DNA of 64,000 nucleotides. Source: Heliocidaris erythrogramma (lineage: Eukaryota > Echinodermata > Echinoidea > Camarodonta > Echinometridae). Positions 21,871 to 35,048 of the stretch are shown here, in pieces (position 1 is the stretch's first letter; every line of letters begins with the position of its first letter). The stretch is taken from the NCBI GenBank assembly GCA_025617745.1, contig CM046867.1:31674705-31738704 (forward strand). Reading direction: 5' to 3'. The notes below the pieces were generated by a model that saw nothing but the letters and a program-made list of their open reading frames with translations, searched no databases and had not been told where the DNA came from. The translations under genes and the position numbers were made by a program.

Positions 21871-24800
21871 TAAGTTACTATCGTGTCGTTCTTTTGGAAA
21901 AACACACCAACATATCAGACTATAATCTATAGCTTTTAGCATACTCAACGACAATCTTTTTGACTAAAATTCATGGTATACTTTCTCAAGAAGTTAATGA
22001 TGGATTTATGTACAATCCAACGCTTTTAAATCGTATATTTAAAGTTTATGTCGGGTACAGTTCTGGTGGTATCTATTCAGCAAGAAGCCAACTACGCATC
22101 TTATTGCATTCCTGTTTATTTCCATCGCACTGAAATATACAGTAATATTTGAAACTGATTTATGAAAATATATGTTGCTAACACATTAGAAAGTTGATTA
22201 CTTTTAATTCGATTTGTCGCCTTTGTTTGTCTTTGCATGAATATGTTTAGACACAACAATTCCTATCTTAAAACGTCAAAATAAACGGTAAAACCTATTG
22301 TACATGCATTGATCTGTACCATAATGTACGAACTGACAAAAGTGCAAAAATATAGCGTGTGAACAAAAAATAATAGAAACTTTATTTTGTGCTTTTTCAA
22401 TGAGGAGAGACGTGCAACATGATTATGACAGGTCTCTAAAGAAAACATTAATAACACGAGCTCTGAACTGATGAAAGCAGGAAAATCAGCACAGCGACAA
22501 CTGACAAATCAAGTGTCAGTTACGTTAATGGAGCACGCCACCTCAGTTCACTCATCGTCAACTATCACTGCGCGCTATTTCCATACCGCAAAACGATCTA
22601 GCAAGAAACGGGTGCCTTTTTGTCAAACCCTAATGGATGGAAAAGTCATTTTCACCTACTTGTACCTTATGTGATAATTAGTCGAACCTGTCAATTAAAA
22701 TGGTATGATGTGAAAAACAGCATGTATATCGTGTCTTGACCCGCGCGACCGCACGGTCACAGCCAACGGCAGCGTTTCTGTTTGAGTCATGACACATCAC
22801 ACAAAACGCTTCCATTTTTCTTTTTTTCTTGATTATTTAATTGTTTTCTTCAGAATTTGGGGGAAACGGGAAAAGCGTGTTCCCATGCAACACCTTCTAT
22901 AATATTTTTTAATGAATTAAGATATTTTTTAAAATACAATTTTACAAGGAATCACTGGCTTGATTCTTTAAAACGTGTATACGTCATAACTTTCCTCAAA
23001 AAAGAAGGATAATGGTGTTTTCAAAAGTATATTCAGTATATGTAATATTGAAAATAAGTATTCTTACCCAGTAAATTCTATATTTTTTCTTTATGATTTC
23101 AGATAATTCTCACTGAATATATAAGGAATCATTTGTTAGATTGTGTGTCCCTGAACTCTTCAGGTAAAAAGAGGGTGTTTTCAAAAGACCAAAAATATAA
23201 TCTGATAATGCAACATTCCAAACTATTTTTCCAAAATGAATTCCTGTTGTTTGCATATTTGATTGATACGATCTTTCTATTTCTATAAGACAACCTTCTT
23301 AGATATCAGTCGTAAAGATATGAAACAGAGAACGGAAGCAGAAGACTGAAATCCAAATATAAAAACGAGGAAGGACAATTTGCTTTGCCAATTTGCATGA
23401 GGGTGGGGGAGCGCTGAGTGACGTCTGGGTTACAGATTGTAACTTCAGAACTTTGAGGACAAGGATATATTATAGTGCTGAATTCGACCAAAGTACACAT
23501 CACTTATTTCACAAGGCATGCAGGTCTGTCGGGTAAATTTACTTTTGACCAAGGACGCAGAGAGCCTACATTTCCACTGTTACCCTCTCCAAACAAACCT
23601 ATTCTAGATAGCGATGGAAGGAAAATACAAGTTTGGTATTGGAAAGGACGATTGGGGGGAAAAAGTAAAGGAAAAGTAAAAAGAAATGGCAGTTTGTGGA
23701 CGCCGTACCATGTCAGCCCTCGGCTATTTACCGAGACAAAATTTTGACTTTTATGCCCCTCTTTTTTCCTCGCTCTCATTCAGGGTTCATCATACTTTTG
23801 GGTGATTTCTCTGTGTCAGTTTATCAAGTTTTGCTTCTGAACGAAGAGGATTCATTTGGTGCTGCCCTCATCAGGTAAAATGGCGTATCTGGGCTTAAGC
23901 TTAAGAGAGAGAGAGAGGGGGGGGGGGGGAGGCAGAATCCGAACTTAAGGTGATTCATGTATTTTGTCATTTATTAATAAGCCTTGGTTTGCATGAAAGG
24001 GGAGCAGAACTTGCTTTGAATTGGATATGGCTATACATGTAGTCCACTAAAGACAGGTAGCATGATAAGAGTATCTATTTTGCCCCCATTGCCCAATTTT
24101 CTCATATGACCTTTTTTTCGAGAAAGCGTTCATACGTTATGTAGTTTTCTAACGCACGATGCTGATTATCTAATTAAAATAATATCAGACCTAACTGATA
24201 TGACGTTTTTTAATTTGATCTAGATATCTTTCTTTTAAGGTGAAGGCCACATTACCCCCCCCCCCCCCACACACACACCATCCCTCTGCTCACATACAAA
24301 TGCATGGCCATGATAGTAACAAAGTAATAAGGTAATTAAAGTAATAAGGTAATTAAGGTAATAACGGTGCCAGACGATGAATATCTATATGACTATAGAT
24401 CAAGTCTGATAACAACCCAGTCTATATATTCATCGCTGATCAATATCCAGTATCATTTTGTTTTGCAGGAGTGATACTGATTTTTATCTATCATTACCCA
24501 GTTACTACCATGCATGACAAGAGCAAAGTGAAATGCTTTTGCCAACCTGTTCCACAATATATTAGTTTACAACAAGCTGAGCAACCGGTGCGATCTGAAT
24601 TCTCTCCAAATTAATAATAACAACTCTTTACCACTAACGAGTTCATTCACCTTTCAAAAAGCCGCAGTATAAGTCGGGATAATGTCTGCTGTGTATTGTA
24701 TCACATGCAAAGACGTCCTTCATATACCCAGCAAGCGAAGGCAATGACATAATTATTTCCAGCAGGCCCCATTTCTCAGTCATAAGTGTTTCAAATCTTG

Positions 24801-25016
24801 AGGACATTACCTAGCTTCTTATTGACCACAAAAGTTCACGCTAAACGCACATTTATGTTACGTTTAACGCTACAAGGTAACACCCCCCCCCCCTACACAC
24901 ACATACATACATACATACATGCCCAGTCTCCCCAAATTTCTCTTCATGTCTTTTTAAAAATAAATTTCTAACGCCAAAGTATAGCCTAGTTATTTCAATC
25001 CGGTACGATCGAGTTT
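21871..25016. other. Intronic sequence, no gene seen
   Basis: AT-rich. Contains a short GA/poly(G) tract at 23905-23931, a C run with CA repeat near 24256-24280, a 17-bp imperfect repeat of GTAATAAGGTAATTAA at 24321-24365 and ACAT repeats near 24895-24920. Short frames such as 23475-23747 have no family support. Confidence 0.5.
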
Positions 25017-25069
25017 CAGTGGTGTAGCCAGGGCGCCTGGAGGTACGTGCCCTGCTTGATACGCCACTG
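25017..25069. mobile_element. Miniature remnant of the CAGTGGYGTAGC family
   Basis: CAGTGGTGTAGCCAGGGC at the left and TGATACGCCACTG at the right are inverted relatives only 53 bp apart. It looks like an internally deleted copy of the poly(G)-bearing family. Confidence 0.5.
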
Positions 25070-27191
25070 CATGGCCTTCAACCATGCCGCCCCTGCACGG
25101 AATCAGAGTATTATAACGTAAGTACACACCAAGCAATGAATAGAGAGAGACCCACATCAAGAATGAAAGCAGAAGAAAATGGAAGGTAATGGGAGGTCAT
25201 TCAAAAATTTGGAACATTGTTGTCAACATGCTTTCAAATCCAAGGTTACATTCTTGGAGAAAAAAAATCTCGAACATTCCCCTCACCATCTGACCCATTT
25301 TTGTGCCTGTGTGGTCGATACAGGTGCCCCCGGCACTTCTTGCCCCTAAATTCAGGATAAATGGCAATAAATATTACATTTGTTTCATATGAACGTACAT
25401 GTGCTAGGAAACTGTAAAAAATATGAATAAATGAAATTATCTCTTAACTACAGAAGTCAATGGCTGTGTGATGGTGGATAAATCGGCATACGATAGAATA
25501 AAGTAAGAAACGTCTAACTATACCGTATATGATTTTATATAATACAGCGTGAATCAACCCCATGTTGTTGTTTTCTTCTCTTTCTTTTGTTTTCTAGGGG
25601 TTTTTTGTGTTGCTTTTATGGGAATGAAGAGTATTTAATTTACCTTGCTTTCAAGTTGATATGACGTTTTTTTACACTTACATATTTACCTCTGACAGTT
25701 TTATTTCAGTCATTTTTACATCTGGTAGCCTTTTCATTTGAAATATTTCCTCTGACTTTTTGACCTCTAACATTTTGTCAATTGAAATTCTACCTCTGAT
25801 ATTTTCTTTTATCTGGTACAGCTATTGTACTCTTTATTGCTTGTCTTGTATCACGGTAATATCTTATTTCCAAAAATCGTATTTAAACAAAATTAATCGT
25901 TGAATGATATATTTGGTCCCATTCATAAACTGTGCTGCCAAGCATTTAGTAAAAGTTAGAAATTGTGATGTTTACTCCGCGATACACACTTTGATAAAAT
26001 CAATGGACATAGCTGATAAGATTAAAAAGTTAAAACCGGATTACACATGCGGAAAGCCACTAGGGTATTAAAAAGTGAGTTTGGAAAAATAAATGTTTCG
26101 AGTGGCGGACTTAATTTAAAGACCCAGGGTCTTTTGGGTTAATGTCATGAACATTATAACCTTCGAGAAGGTGAATGCTGTCTAATCTTCTCGAGGAAAT
26201 TTAAACATCTGCCAAACTCATCTCAAAAGTTTATCAATATTTGCTAGGTTGTGGGGCTTTTGTTTCTGACACAATAACACCCGTGAAGTTTGAGCTTTCG
26301 AAACATCGAAACCGGCACTGCCAAGTTTATACAGACTCTGTGATAGCTTCCTGGCTTGAAATCAAATGAAGGAGGTCCACACTTCCTCCCCTAACGTGAA
26401 ATTGTTTCCCGTTGGAATCGTCTGCAAAAGTGGTTTATTGTCCATCCAAAACAACATTGTCTTGGAAATTTTATCTGCAGTTTCCGACTTTGCGGCATAT
26501 ACTGTTGCAACGACCCGTCATCGGCTTGAATATCAAACATCAAAATGGTTTTTATCTTGATGAAGATGCCGACTGATATCTAAACATAGACTCTGAAATG
26601 AGAATCTGGCATTTTATCAGATCAATATCATTGTCGCGATGTTGACCCCTGGACGTGTTTTGCGCCAGTGGCGTTGACCTCTTGGCTGGAAACATTGATC
26701 GATATTCGATAAGACGAGAAGGCGGCAAAAGGCGACGAGTAATTGTTCCCGGTTACTACTGAAAATCATCTTTTGATTATTCATTTTTTAAGGGGACGAA
26801 GTAAGAAAGGAAATATACAATATACAATTGGGACTAAATATGGAAACGTAAACGCCATCTACGGACAGGATGGAAAAGAATTTGTCATTTCCCCCACTAC
26901 TTCTCTATTTCCTCCTTGTCTCACTTCTGCTCAACTCCCTCTTCCTCTCTTCCTCTCTTCATTTCTCCCTTTCTGTTTCTCCATCTATCTTTGGCTTTCT
27001 CGTTACTCTTGTCCTCCTAAGTAGATGAATTGTTTAAAAATCTTTTCTTTTTTGTTGTTGAATTCCCCGGTGGAAAAGTTAGGTTCGACATTCACAGCCC
27101 CCCCCCCCGCCCCCTCCCCTTCCATTCAAAATGGTCGAGCAACACGCTCGCAAACTATGACTGATTAATTACAATAATGATTACTACATAC
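25070..27191. other. Intronic sequence, no gene seen
   Basis: This is the donor side of formin exon A. A run of about five degenerate TTTACCTCTGA-type repeats occupies 25675-25815. A C run is near 27100-27108. No exon was seen. Confidence 0.5.
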
Positions 27192-27351
27192 CGTTGAACT
27201 CATTGCGTATCCTTATGCGGTCTTCGACGCTGTCGGTGGCGATGAGGATACAGTTGATGAAGGCGACCAAAGTCGTCTTGTACGAGGTCGTCTCGGCGCC
27301 GTGGAGCTCATCGATGATGAGACCGAAACGATAACGCTGGTTCTTCGACTC
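27192..27351 (-). CDS. Inverted-formin-like GBD/FH3 exon (exon A)
   Basis: Internal exon of a formin-type actin regulator. Formins nucleate and elongate actin filaments with their FH1-FH2 part; this piece lies in the N-terminal GBD/FH3 (DID) region that mediates autoinhibition. On the minus strand a pyrimidine-rich tract ending in CATCACAG is followed by 160 nt open from phase 0 and then donor GTATGT, leaving phase 1. The 53 residues start ESKNQRYRFGLIIDEL, continue through SYKTTLVAFINCILIATDSV and end EDRIRIRNEFN. The pattern RF..(I/V)..EL...Y..T...(F/V)IN..I.......R...RNEF is the one I know from INF2, with weaker similarity to DAAM and diaphanous formins. Codons are G/C-ending, unlike the AT-rich surroundings. 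The next exon (8941) completes the Gly codon and continues the domain. Exons further upstream, for the armadillo repeats before RYRF, were not found to the right. Known: FH3 fold and role. Inferred: closest to INF2/FHDC1 rather than DIAPH. Confidence 0.85.
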
Positions 27352-27399
27352 CTGTGATGAAAGATAGAAATAAAAGAGACATAAGTTTTAGACTGTCTG

Positions 27400-27680
27400 C
27401 TTTGATGACGACGACGACGACCACGACGATAATTGAGATGATTGATGATGACGAAAAACATAATGATTAAGGTGATAATTATGATAATGACTAGGATATT
27501 GGTGATGTTGATGATGGAGATGATGGTTATGGAGATGATGATAACGGTGACAAGATAATGATCAGGACATTGGTGGTGGTGGTGGTGATGATGATGATGT
27601 TCATGATGATGATGATGAAGATGAAGATGAAGATGATGATGATAACGATGATGATGATGACGATGATAATAACAGTATAA
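27400..27680. repeat. (GAT)n/(GACGAC) trinucleotide microsatellite
   Basis: About 280 bp of GATGAT, GACGACGAC and GGTGGT repeats beginning about 50 bp upstream (gene sense) of exon A. The minus-strand frame through it is not coding beyond exon A. Confidence 0.9.
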
Positions 27681-30284
27681 CGGTTGTGATGGTGACGAAG
27701 ATTTTATTTTGTTTTCATATGGCGATGACGATAACTATTAATAGTAATGGTGGTAAGGATTACTAGGATAAAAATGCTGCTGCTGCTTATGACGATGGCA
27801 AAGATCATGATGACAAAGTGTCGAGGATGGCGAACATTACTTGTCAATCAAAAAGTGATCACTGCATGGACGTAAATCAAAATTATATGAAAAGAAGGTC
27901 ATCCGAAACAAGGGGGCAAAAAGGTGTCACGAAACTAGGCCATCAAATGAACCAACTAGCACTACCGACTACGGTCAAGGAGCATTTTCGTCAAGATTTT
28001 TATATGATTACAATCAGAATTCCTTCAAATCTGTGTTAACACCGTTCTGTATCTCACCAATTTCTTGGAAAATGAAAAATCATTTTTCCATTTCGGCACG
28101 AAACACAGCATAATCATAGCATAAACTTAACAGTAGACATTATGTTACTGGACGAAGTAACTTGTACTCATGATCATTTGGGATTTTGATTAATCTCTTT
28201 CGGTAAGATAAATCTTTCCTCAAGGTGAGCAAGTGAAAAGTTCGGTTCGATTGCTTCATTGTGACGTGAGCATTAAGAATTTACTAATCTCCTAATAGGA
28301 TTAACTTTATCTTAATTCAAGGATAGCCACGCCAGTGGTTGAGCAATCCAATGTAATCAGTTAAATATTTGATGATCATTTATTGCGCAGGGTTCCTATA
28401 GCACAAGGATCATCATGATCATAATCCTTATTGTTGGTTTCAGAAGAAAATGCATTTACTCTGAATATTGGTCAATGTTCATTTTTTTCGGGGGAGGGGG
28501 GGGGGGCAATGTTTATTCACATGTCTACTTCTATATTAAAGGGGAATGCATGCTATCTTCACTACGAAATTTGCTGATTTAGCAACAGTAAAGTAGGTTA
28601 GGCTAGACGTATAAAGTTAAAATATAAAATAATCGACACAAAAACATTTCAATCAATAAGGAATTAAAGCCTTTACGTACATAATTTTGAATACTATTCA
28701 ATATAGTCTACTAAGATAATTTGGTTGACGACAGAAATCGCATATTTCTGTTTACTTATTTCCTCTGTGTTTTTCAATGAAATACTGAGGTATCACCTTA
28801 AAGTAAAGAAACAAAACAAAACAGAAAAAACATTCGGTTTCAACACAAATTCATCTGCCTTTTCTTAAGAAAGAATGACGAAACTTAGTACTGTCAATGA
28901 TTGATGGCGTTCGATATTGTCATCTCAGATGCGCATCATAAGGAAATTAATTGCATCCGCTATATCGCGCGATTGTTTTCAAACTTGTGGACTTGATTTT
29001 TATTCTCCACCGTCCTCGACGTTCGTTCAAGCTCCGTGTCGACGAGTTTGTTTGGAATAAAGACACATGATCATAAACATTCCTGGAATGTATGTAAACT
29101 GATAGGGATTTATTATCACTGTGACCGTTCACACACTGAATAACTAACTCATTTCAAGCTATATAGCTATGCAGTAAAAAATATCAAAAGAGGTGTAGTG
29201 TGAACAGATATATAAATCTTGAAAACTATTCATTATCTAATCAGACATTCTAACCCAAGCAGTCATTCTTTGACTAAACCTTTCAAATACAAAACTTGCA
29301 TAGGTATGGATTCTTAAATGGTTCATCTTACGCTCAACAAGGCCTTTAATTTTCCGTAAAATGGGCAATCTCAATTAGATAACGGGAAAGAAGTAAGGTG
29401 TTGTTAAAAACAAAAACAGAAATACATACTCCAGTTGTGCATGCATATAGGGCACACATAAGTAATTCATCCGCTCGCAATGCATGCCGGTGAGGCGGAG
29501 CAAAGATTATTTGAAATTAATTGATTAGAAATATTCATATAAAATCGATTGATTGGCCTCAGTAAATTTAAAAAGCGTAAATGGTGTTTAATAGACATAC
29601 TCTTTTCAATTTGACACCTTAGCCGAAGTTGGCTAGCTTTTTATTATTTTTAAAGGATTTATTTTATCACTGGTGCACTTCCACTGTTTCTATGTGCAAA
29701 TGGGCTGAAATTTCGGCTAGCCTTGTTTCAGCCTAAATATCTTTTTTTAACGCCGGGAAAGTGCCCAAATTAGGTACTTTATTTGAGAGATATTTATATT
29801 TTGTCTCTATTCTGTGAATTTAAACGATTTCTACCGAGGGGTGTTCAAAATATGATTTATAGACAGCCTTCGTTATAACACGTGAGTGAATGGGGCCGTG
29901 AATTACTTATGTGAGCCCTATAATGTATATCGGTGAATAAATCCTGAATTTGCGCTCCAACGCTGAACATAAACATGTAATTGCGACCTCTATTGATAAA
30001 TCCTTTATACTTTGCATAATATGCATTAAATTCTGAACTTTTAGGTATTCTTTTATAGTGATTATTATAACTGTGTGGTGCTACTTTATTCGCTTTATAC
30101 GAGCCTGACATAAAACCTGTGTATAGTGGTTGATTATTAATTCCCCTATTGTTTGTATTTCTTGTCTGCATTTACTGGAAGATATATTTACAAAAAGCAC
30201 GGTTGACAAGGATGACCGATTTGATATTCAGGAAGGATTCTACAAACCTCGCAGTTAAACTCATAATAAAAGATGATAGATTGT
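27681..30284. other. Sequence upstream of exon A, no gene seen
   Basis: AT-rich. A minus-strand frame near 28965-29060 has some coding-like composition but no splice sites or recognised domain. Poly(G) is near 28493-28506. Confidence 0.45.
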
Positions 30285-30585
30285 GAGATAGAATGAGAGA
30301 AAGAAGGGAAAGAAAGGGAGGGAGAGATCACGAAAGAAGCACCGAACGAAAGAAAAAAAACCAGAATGAGAACAAAGATATACAGATAAAGGTGATTCGT
30401 TGAGGAAGATAGCGAGGGTGGAATAAAGAGAAGAGATAAGAAGAGAAGAGTAGATAAGAGAAGAGAAGAGAAGAGAGGAGAAGAGAGGAGAAGAGAGAGA
30501 GATAGAGAGGGAGGGAGAGAGAGAGGGGGAGGGAGAGAGAGAGAGGGAGGAGAGAGAGAGAGAGAGAGGGGGAGGGGAGAGCATG
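30285..30585. repeat. (GA)n / GAGAAGA microsatellite block
   Basis: Long purine tract with GAAAGG, AGAGAAGAG and (GA)n sub-repeats. Long Ser-Leu frames on the minus strand are artefacts. Confidence 0.95.
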
Positions 30586-31462
30586 TAAATAACTTATCAT
30601 TACTGGCATGACTGGTAACTTATAAAAATGGCGAAATTGTCAGCAGAGTTTTAGCGATTTGAAACCATTAACGCCCTCTATAGCAGAAACTCGATTATAT
30701 ATTCTGCAAATTTGGAACATCAATCTTTCTATCCTATTGCGAAAACGCGCAACCACAGACACAGTTATTTCTAATAAATGGAAACGGGTCTTTCTATCAC
30801 GAAAGTTTAGAAGTATAAGGTGACAAGTGTGACAAGAGAATCGGATTAAACAAACATGTACCCCAAAAAAAATTGCTATGAAAAATGGGTCACGCAAAAT
30901 TTGCTTTTGCACGCACAAGACTTACAATTGACCACCATTGTGTCGAACACAACAGCAGTTAATCAACATTACAAAAAAATGCAAGACGGCCATTTATATG
31001 GTTTTTGTGTTCATGATTGCAGAATTTCAACGGATTCAAGTTATGTGGACGCAAATGAGGGGCTTCAAAAGTCACGCGTTCTGACCAAACCTCACGCGGG
31101 CCTCGACACATATTCTTCTGCGGTTTGATCTTTGCGGGTTTTCTATAAAGTAAAGTTATTCTCGCTAAATAGGAAGAATATCCTCGACGTTGTAAGCAAA
31201 ATTTGGAATTTCTTTTAATTTGTTGAGGAGGATGAGCGATAGGGAAGAGCTAGGAGTGTTGATGACAATGGAATAATCAGACCTTGACAATACCTGTGGC
31301 CTGATATAAGAGAGATAAGATTAATACTTTTCATGCAGGTATTATTATTCAGTCACGAAGGGGGTATAATAACCGAGACGGAATATTATTATTCTTCATG
31401 TTCAGCAACGGACAAATTGATGATCAACAACAACACCAAGGATGGACGGATAGTGAGGCCAA
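30586..31462. other. No gene seen
   Basis: Mixed AT-rich sequence with chance frames on both strands. Confidence 0.5.
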
Positions 31463-31469
31463 GAGAGAG

Positions 31470-31516
<47 letters not shown>
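31463..31516. repeat. (TA)n(GA)n microsatellite
   Basis: A short (TA)n run is followed directly by (GA)n of about 30 bp. Confidence 0.9.
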
Positions 31517-31518
<2 letters not shown>

Positions 31519-34500
31519 GTGACAGTTAAGAGATAAAAGACAAGAAAGACATATAGATAGATAGATAAGTAGGTAAAAAGATATATGTAAAGGCAGATAT
31601 ATAGACTGATTGATTCTGGGGGGGCATAACTGGCCCATGACCATGGGGACTCTTTTAGATCCGAATGGACACCTTCGGGCTTCAGTACAAACAAAAAATG
31701 CCCCCTTAAATGTGTATTTTTTTTTTATTGTGCCCCCTTTTTTTTAATACCTTCAGCATTATGGTTCTATGCTTTTTGTATCAACATTTATAATGAGATA
31801 AATTCATAAACAACATTACAATATGCTTATGGAATAATGCCAGCCGCTATCATACGAATACCTGAACAGCTCGCATGGGTCCGCCAAAAAAAAGAGCGAA
31901 TGTATGGTAAAATAAATCAACAAAGATTAAATCAGTCGTACAAATAACAGATGAATAACAAAAATTATGACATATTATCCACCTGTTGCACGTTTGATTG
32001 CAGCGGCTCTGGACAAAACAATAAATCAGAGAAAACGAGCTCCATCAATAAAAGGAACACTTTCATGGCATTCCTCGCATTCCCATCTATTGTATTCATC
32101 GAATAAATATACATACACAAACACCTTATCAAACAAAATGCTTTGGATGTGACAGCAAGTGTAATCTTTACCTCGCCATTCAAGCAGTGATTGTAACCTT
32201 TTTACAGTTACTATTTCCCTATTTTCTCGTGCAGAACATAACCGTAAAAGGGCTTCAGTCATATTCGAGTACTTGTGTATCATATATATATAATATCATA
32301 TGCTACTCTGTAGTATGGCTCGAACTGACATGTAATATGCACTAAATAGCTAAAATTCATATTTGTCTTTCTTTAGTATCGTGAAATAACTGGAAAATAC
32401 TAATACATGTATGTCACGTCTAAAAGGAATTCCTATACATCTCTTCACATGAGCAAAAAAAAAACAACAACTACTGACATATTGCAGTCTTTTCCCCACG
32501 ACCATACATACACTTCTTGTTATTTTCTTCTTCAGTTACCATCATTTTTGGACTACATTGGTTGTGTATCTGTGTGAATCGCCTTTATTTCAAATTAACT
32601 CCTGCGCATAATCTGTTCCAAAGACACTATTTCTTTAAATCATGATTACAGCTATTGAATAAAATGTTTTTTACCACAGACTCCAGAGAAGTAAAATAGA
32701 GGCATTTCATCCACCTGTGTTTTTTCTCTCATTGCGCGATAGTACCAATCGTTGAACTGATATATAAAAAAATACATTAATGGTAAAAAAAAGGGGGGAA
32801 TTAAACATGAGTACTGAATTCTATAACTCTCATAGGCTTAATACAGGAGCCACCCGGCTCCCGTATAGTCTACGGGTTAAACATGTTGAGTTTATTCCAT
32901 AGCTATGATCATGGAAGAGCACAATATTGTTATCATCATGATCAATTATCAGGAAGAACATTCGCAAACAAAATATTAATTAATTTTAATTAAAATATAT
33001 GTTTCACTGCGGTAAACCTTTGGAGTCTGTGGTCTTTTACAATAAATAGAATTTTTAATCATGTGTAAAAACAAAGAAAGAGTGTCATTGAAATCAATAC
33101 GCTTGATTTAAGCAGATTAGGCAAGTTGGTTTTCACATGGATTTGTAAAAAAAATGATAAACCCGATGTGTGAAAAAAGTAATCGACAGTTGACTTCTGT
33201 CTTTAAACACGGTGTGGATTTCACCCCCGAAGGTGTCAATATATGGACCAGGCGAAGCATAATTATTGATTCATCATTTTTATTTTGATAACTACAATTG
33301 TTCCTTTGACAAGAGAGATCTCCCTAGAAGTTAGCTCCCTACTATCGTAGCGGTGGGCAGGGATTAGTAGCTCAACATGGAACACCTGAGCCGTAATCTA
33401 AAGAAGTAAAACGAACTCTTTCTATTTTTATGGATTTGTAAAAAAAAAAAGGGCTGTGGGACTTTTTTTTTGACAATCATCTCTGAAGCTATATGACAAA
33501 GGCAGTAAAAAGGTGGGTGGTGAGATGGGCATCACACACGAAGGGATTAAGTTTTTTTTGTGTGTGTTGGGGTAAAGAATTATGAAGCTCCACGTGTGTT
33601 AAGCCCTTATATACGAACAGGGCTTAGTTATTGGTAACAGAGGGGACCCTTAGGATTAATAGGCAAAAGACGGGGGAGGAGCAGAGGGAGGAGACACCCC
33701 CCCCCCCCCACACACACACACACAAAAGTCGGCATGCATCAAAAAGTTGCCGAATGATGCCGCACGATTTCAGCATGTATCATTATGAGTTTTTATAACC
33801 CGAATATCAAATATTGAAAGTCACTGAAGAACCACCCCCTCTCCCCCACCTTGTCTCCCCCTCTCTCTCTGCCCCTCTGTCTCTGCCTCTCTCTTTCCCT
33901 CACCCTTTCCCTCGCTCCCTCCACCCCTCTCCCTCGCAACAAAAGTTTAAACTGAAAGTGATAATCTGCCATGCACAGGAACGTGAAGGTTTGAATTGCC
34001 CTTACAAGGGAACTCCATCCCTCAATATTACATCATGGGGGGGGGGGGGGGGGGGGGAGTGCATTGCATATGAAGGATCTAGATCCATGACATGACGTTG
34101 ACTACCAATTCAGCCAGCTCTCTTCCTTATTTCTAAAAAGAGGAACATGTCTTTATTAACACCGAACATAAAAAGCAAATTAAATCCCTACAGTGACAAA
34201 GATATATTGCACTTGCCAGCCATCGAATAAAGGGAAATGTGTCACCTAGAAGTGACAATGACCTTCACGACTAATTGAAAACCCATCACCTGAAACTTTC
34301 AACAACAAAAAAGGAAAGAAGGAAAAAACGATGTTACAATAAATCGCGTGACGAAATCCCTCTTTTTTCCATAATTTTACCAAGATGAAAAATGACGATG
34401 ACAAGCTAGAGTTATTGTGGTCTTCCCGCGCCTTGCATGTGAGACGGCTCTTTCCAGTTTGAAGTTTGGTCGAGTGTTTGTATAGTTTTTCTGCCCCTCT

Positions 34501-34920
34501 GCTCAACCATGGGTCTACTAGAGATGAGATCTATGGCTCAACTCAGCAACTGAGCAAAGCGTGACGTAGACATACCACGGGTAGCTGGGCTTCGTTTGCC
34601 TGCCCGCCCCCACCTTTCTTTCTTTTTTTCTTTTTTTTGTCCCTCTTGCTTTCGGCACCGTGTGTCTGTTCATAAGTATAAGTGTTAAAAGAAGGATGAA
34701 TCGAATCCAGGGTGGCTGCTTCTAGGGATGGCTGGGTTTAACGTGTTTGTTCGGTGTACATTGAACCCAAATAATTTCAAGGATACCCCTCATGTTATTA
34801 TTCGGTGTACAAGCTAGACTATGTGACTACATTGGGATGACATACAGAGGGCGTAATCACAGACTAGGACACTCGTGGTAAAAATTCTATGGATTTTGAA
34901 CCGGGAGTCCGCGGTATATA
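31517..34920. other. Mostly featureless sequence with one weak exon candidate
   Basis: Includes C and CA runs near 33697-33723, a pyrimidine-rich stretch at 33835-33935 and a 21-base G run at 34037-34057. A weak minus-strand exon candidate at 32172-32283 is listed separately. Otherwise no gene was seen. Confidence 0.45.
32172..32283 (-). CDS. Weak candidate exon, unknown product
   Basis: A minus-strand Met-initiated frame of 37 codons plus one base ends at donor GTAAAGAT. Residues from the second Met read MTEALLRLCSARENREIV and then TVKRLQSLLEWR, helical and charged as in real proteins. The end phase (1) would allow joining to the formin 34-nt exon, but there is no homology to support this. 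No family recognised. Confidence 0.2.
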
Positions 34921-35048
34921 CCTCAGTCACACTGCCAAACCGACTCCACACCAACTCCAAACCGATCAATACACGGCCATTCAAGTAATGTAACTTTTGC
35001 GTTTGGTCTGTTGTCGGTCTGACGTCGGTCGCATTGACGTGACAGAGG
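34921..35048 (+). mobile_element. CAGTCACAC MITE, copy 1
   Basis: The ends CCTCAGTCAC and GTGACAGAGG are inverted with one mismatch. The interior (CAAACCGACTCCA, GGTCTGTTGTCGGTC) matches in inverted orientation the element at 48413-48529. 128 bp, non-coding. Confidence 0.65.
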
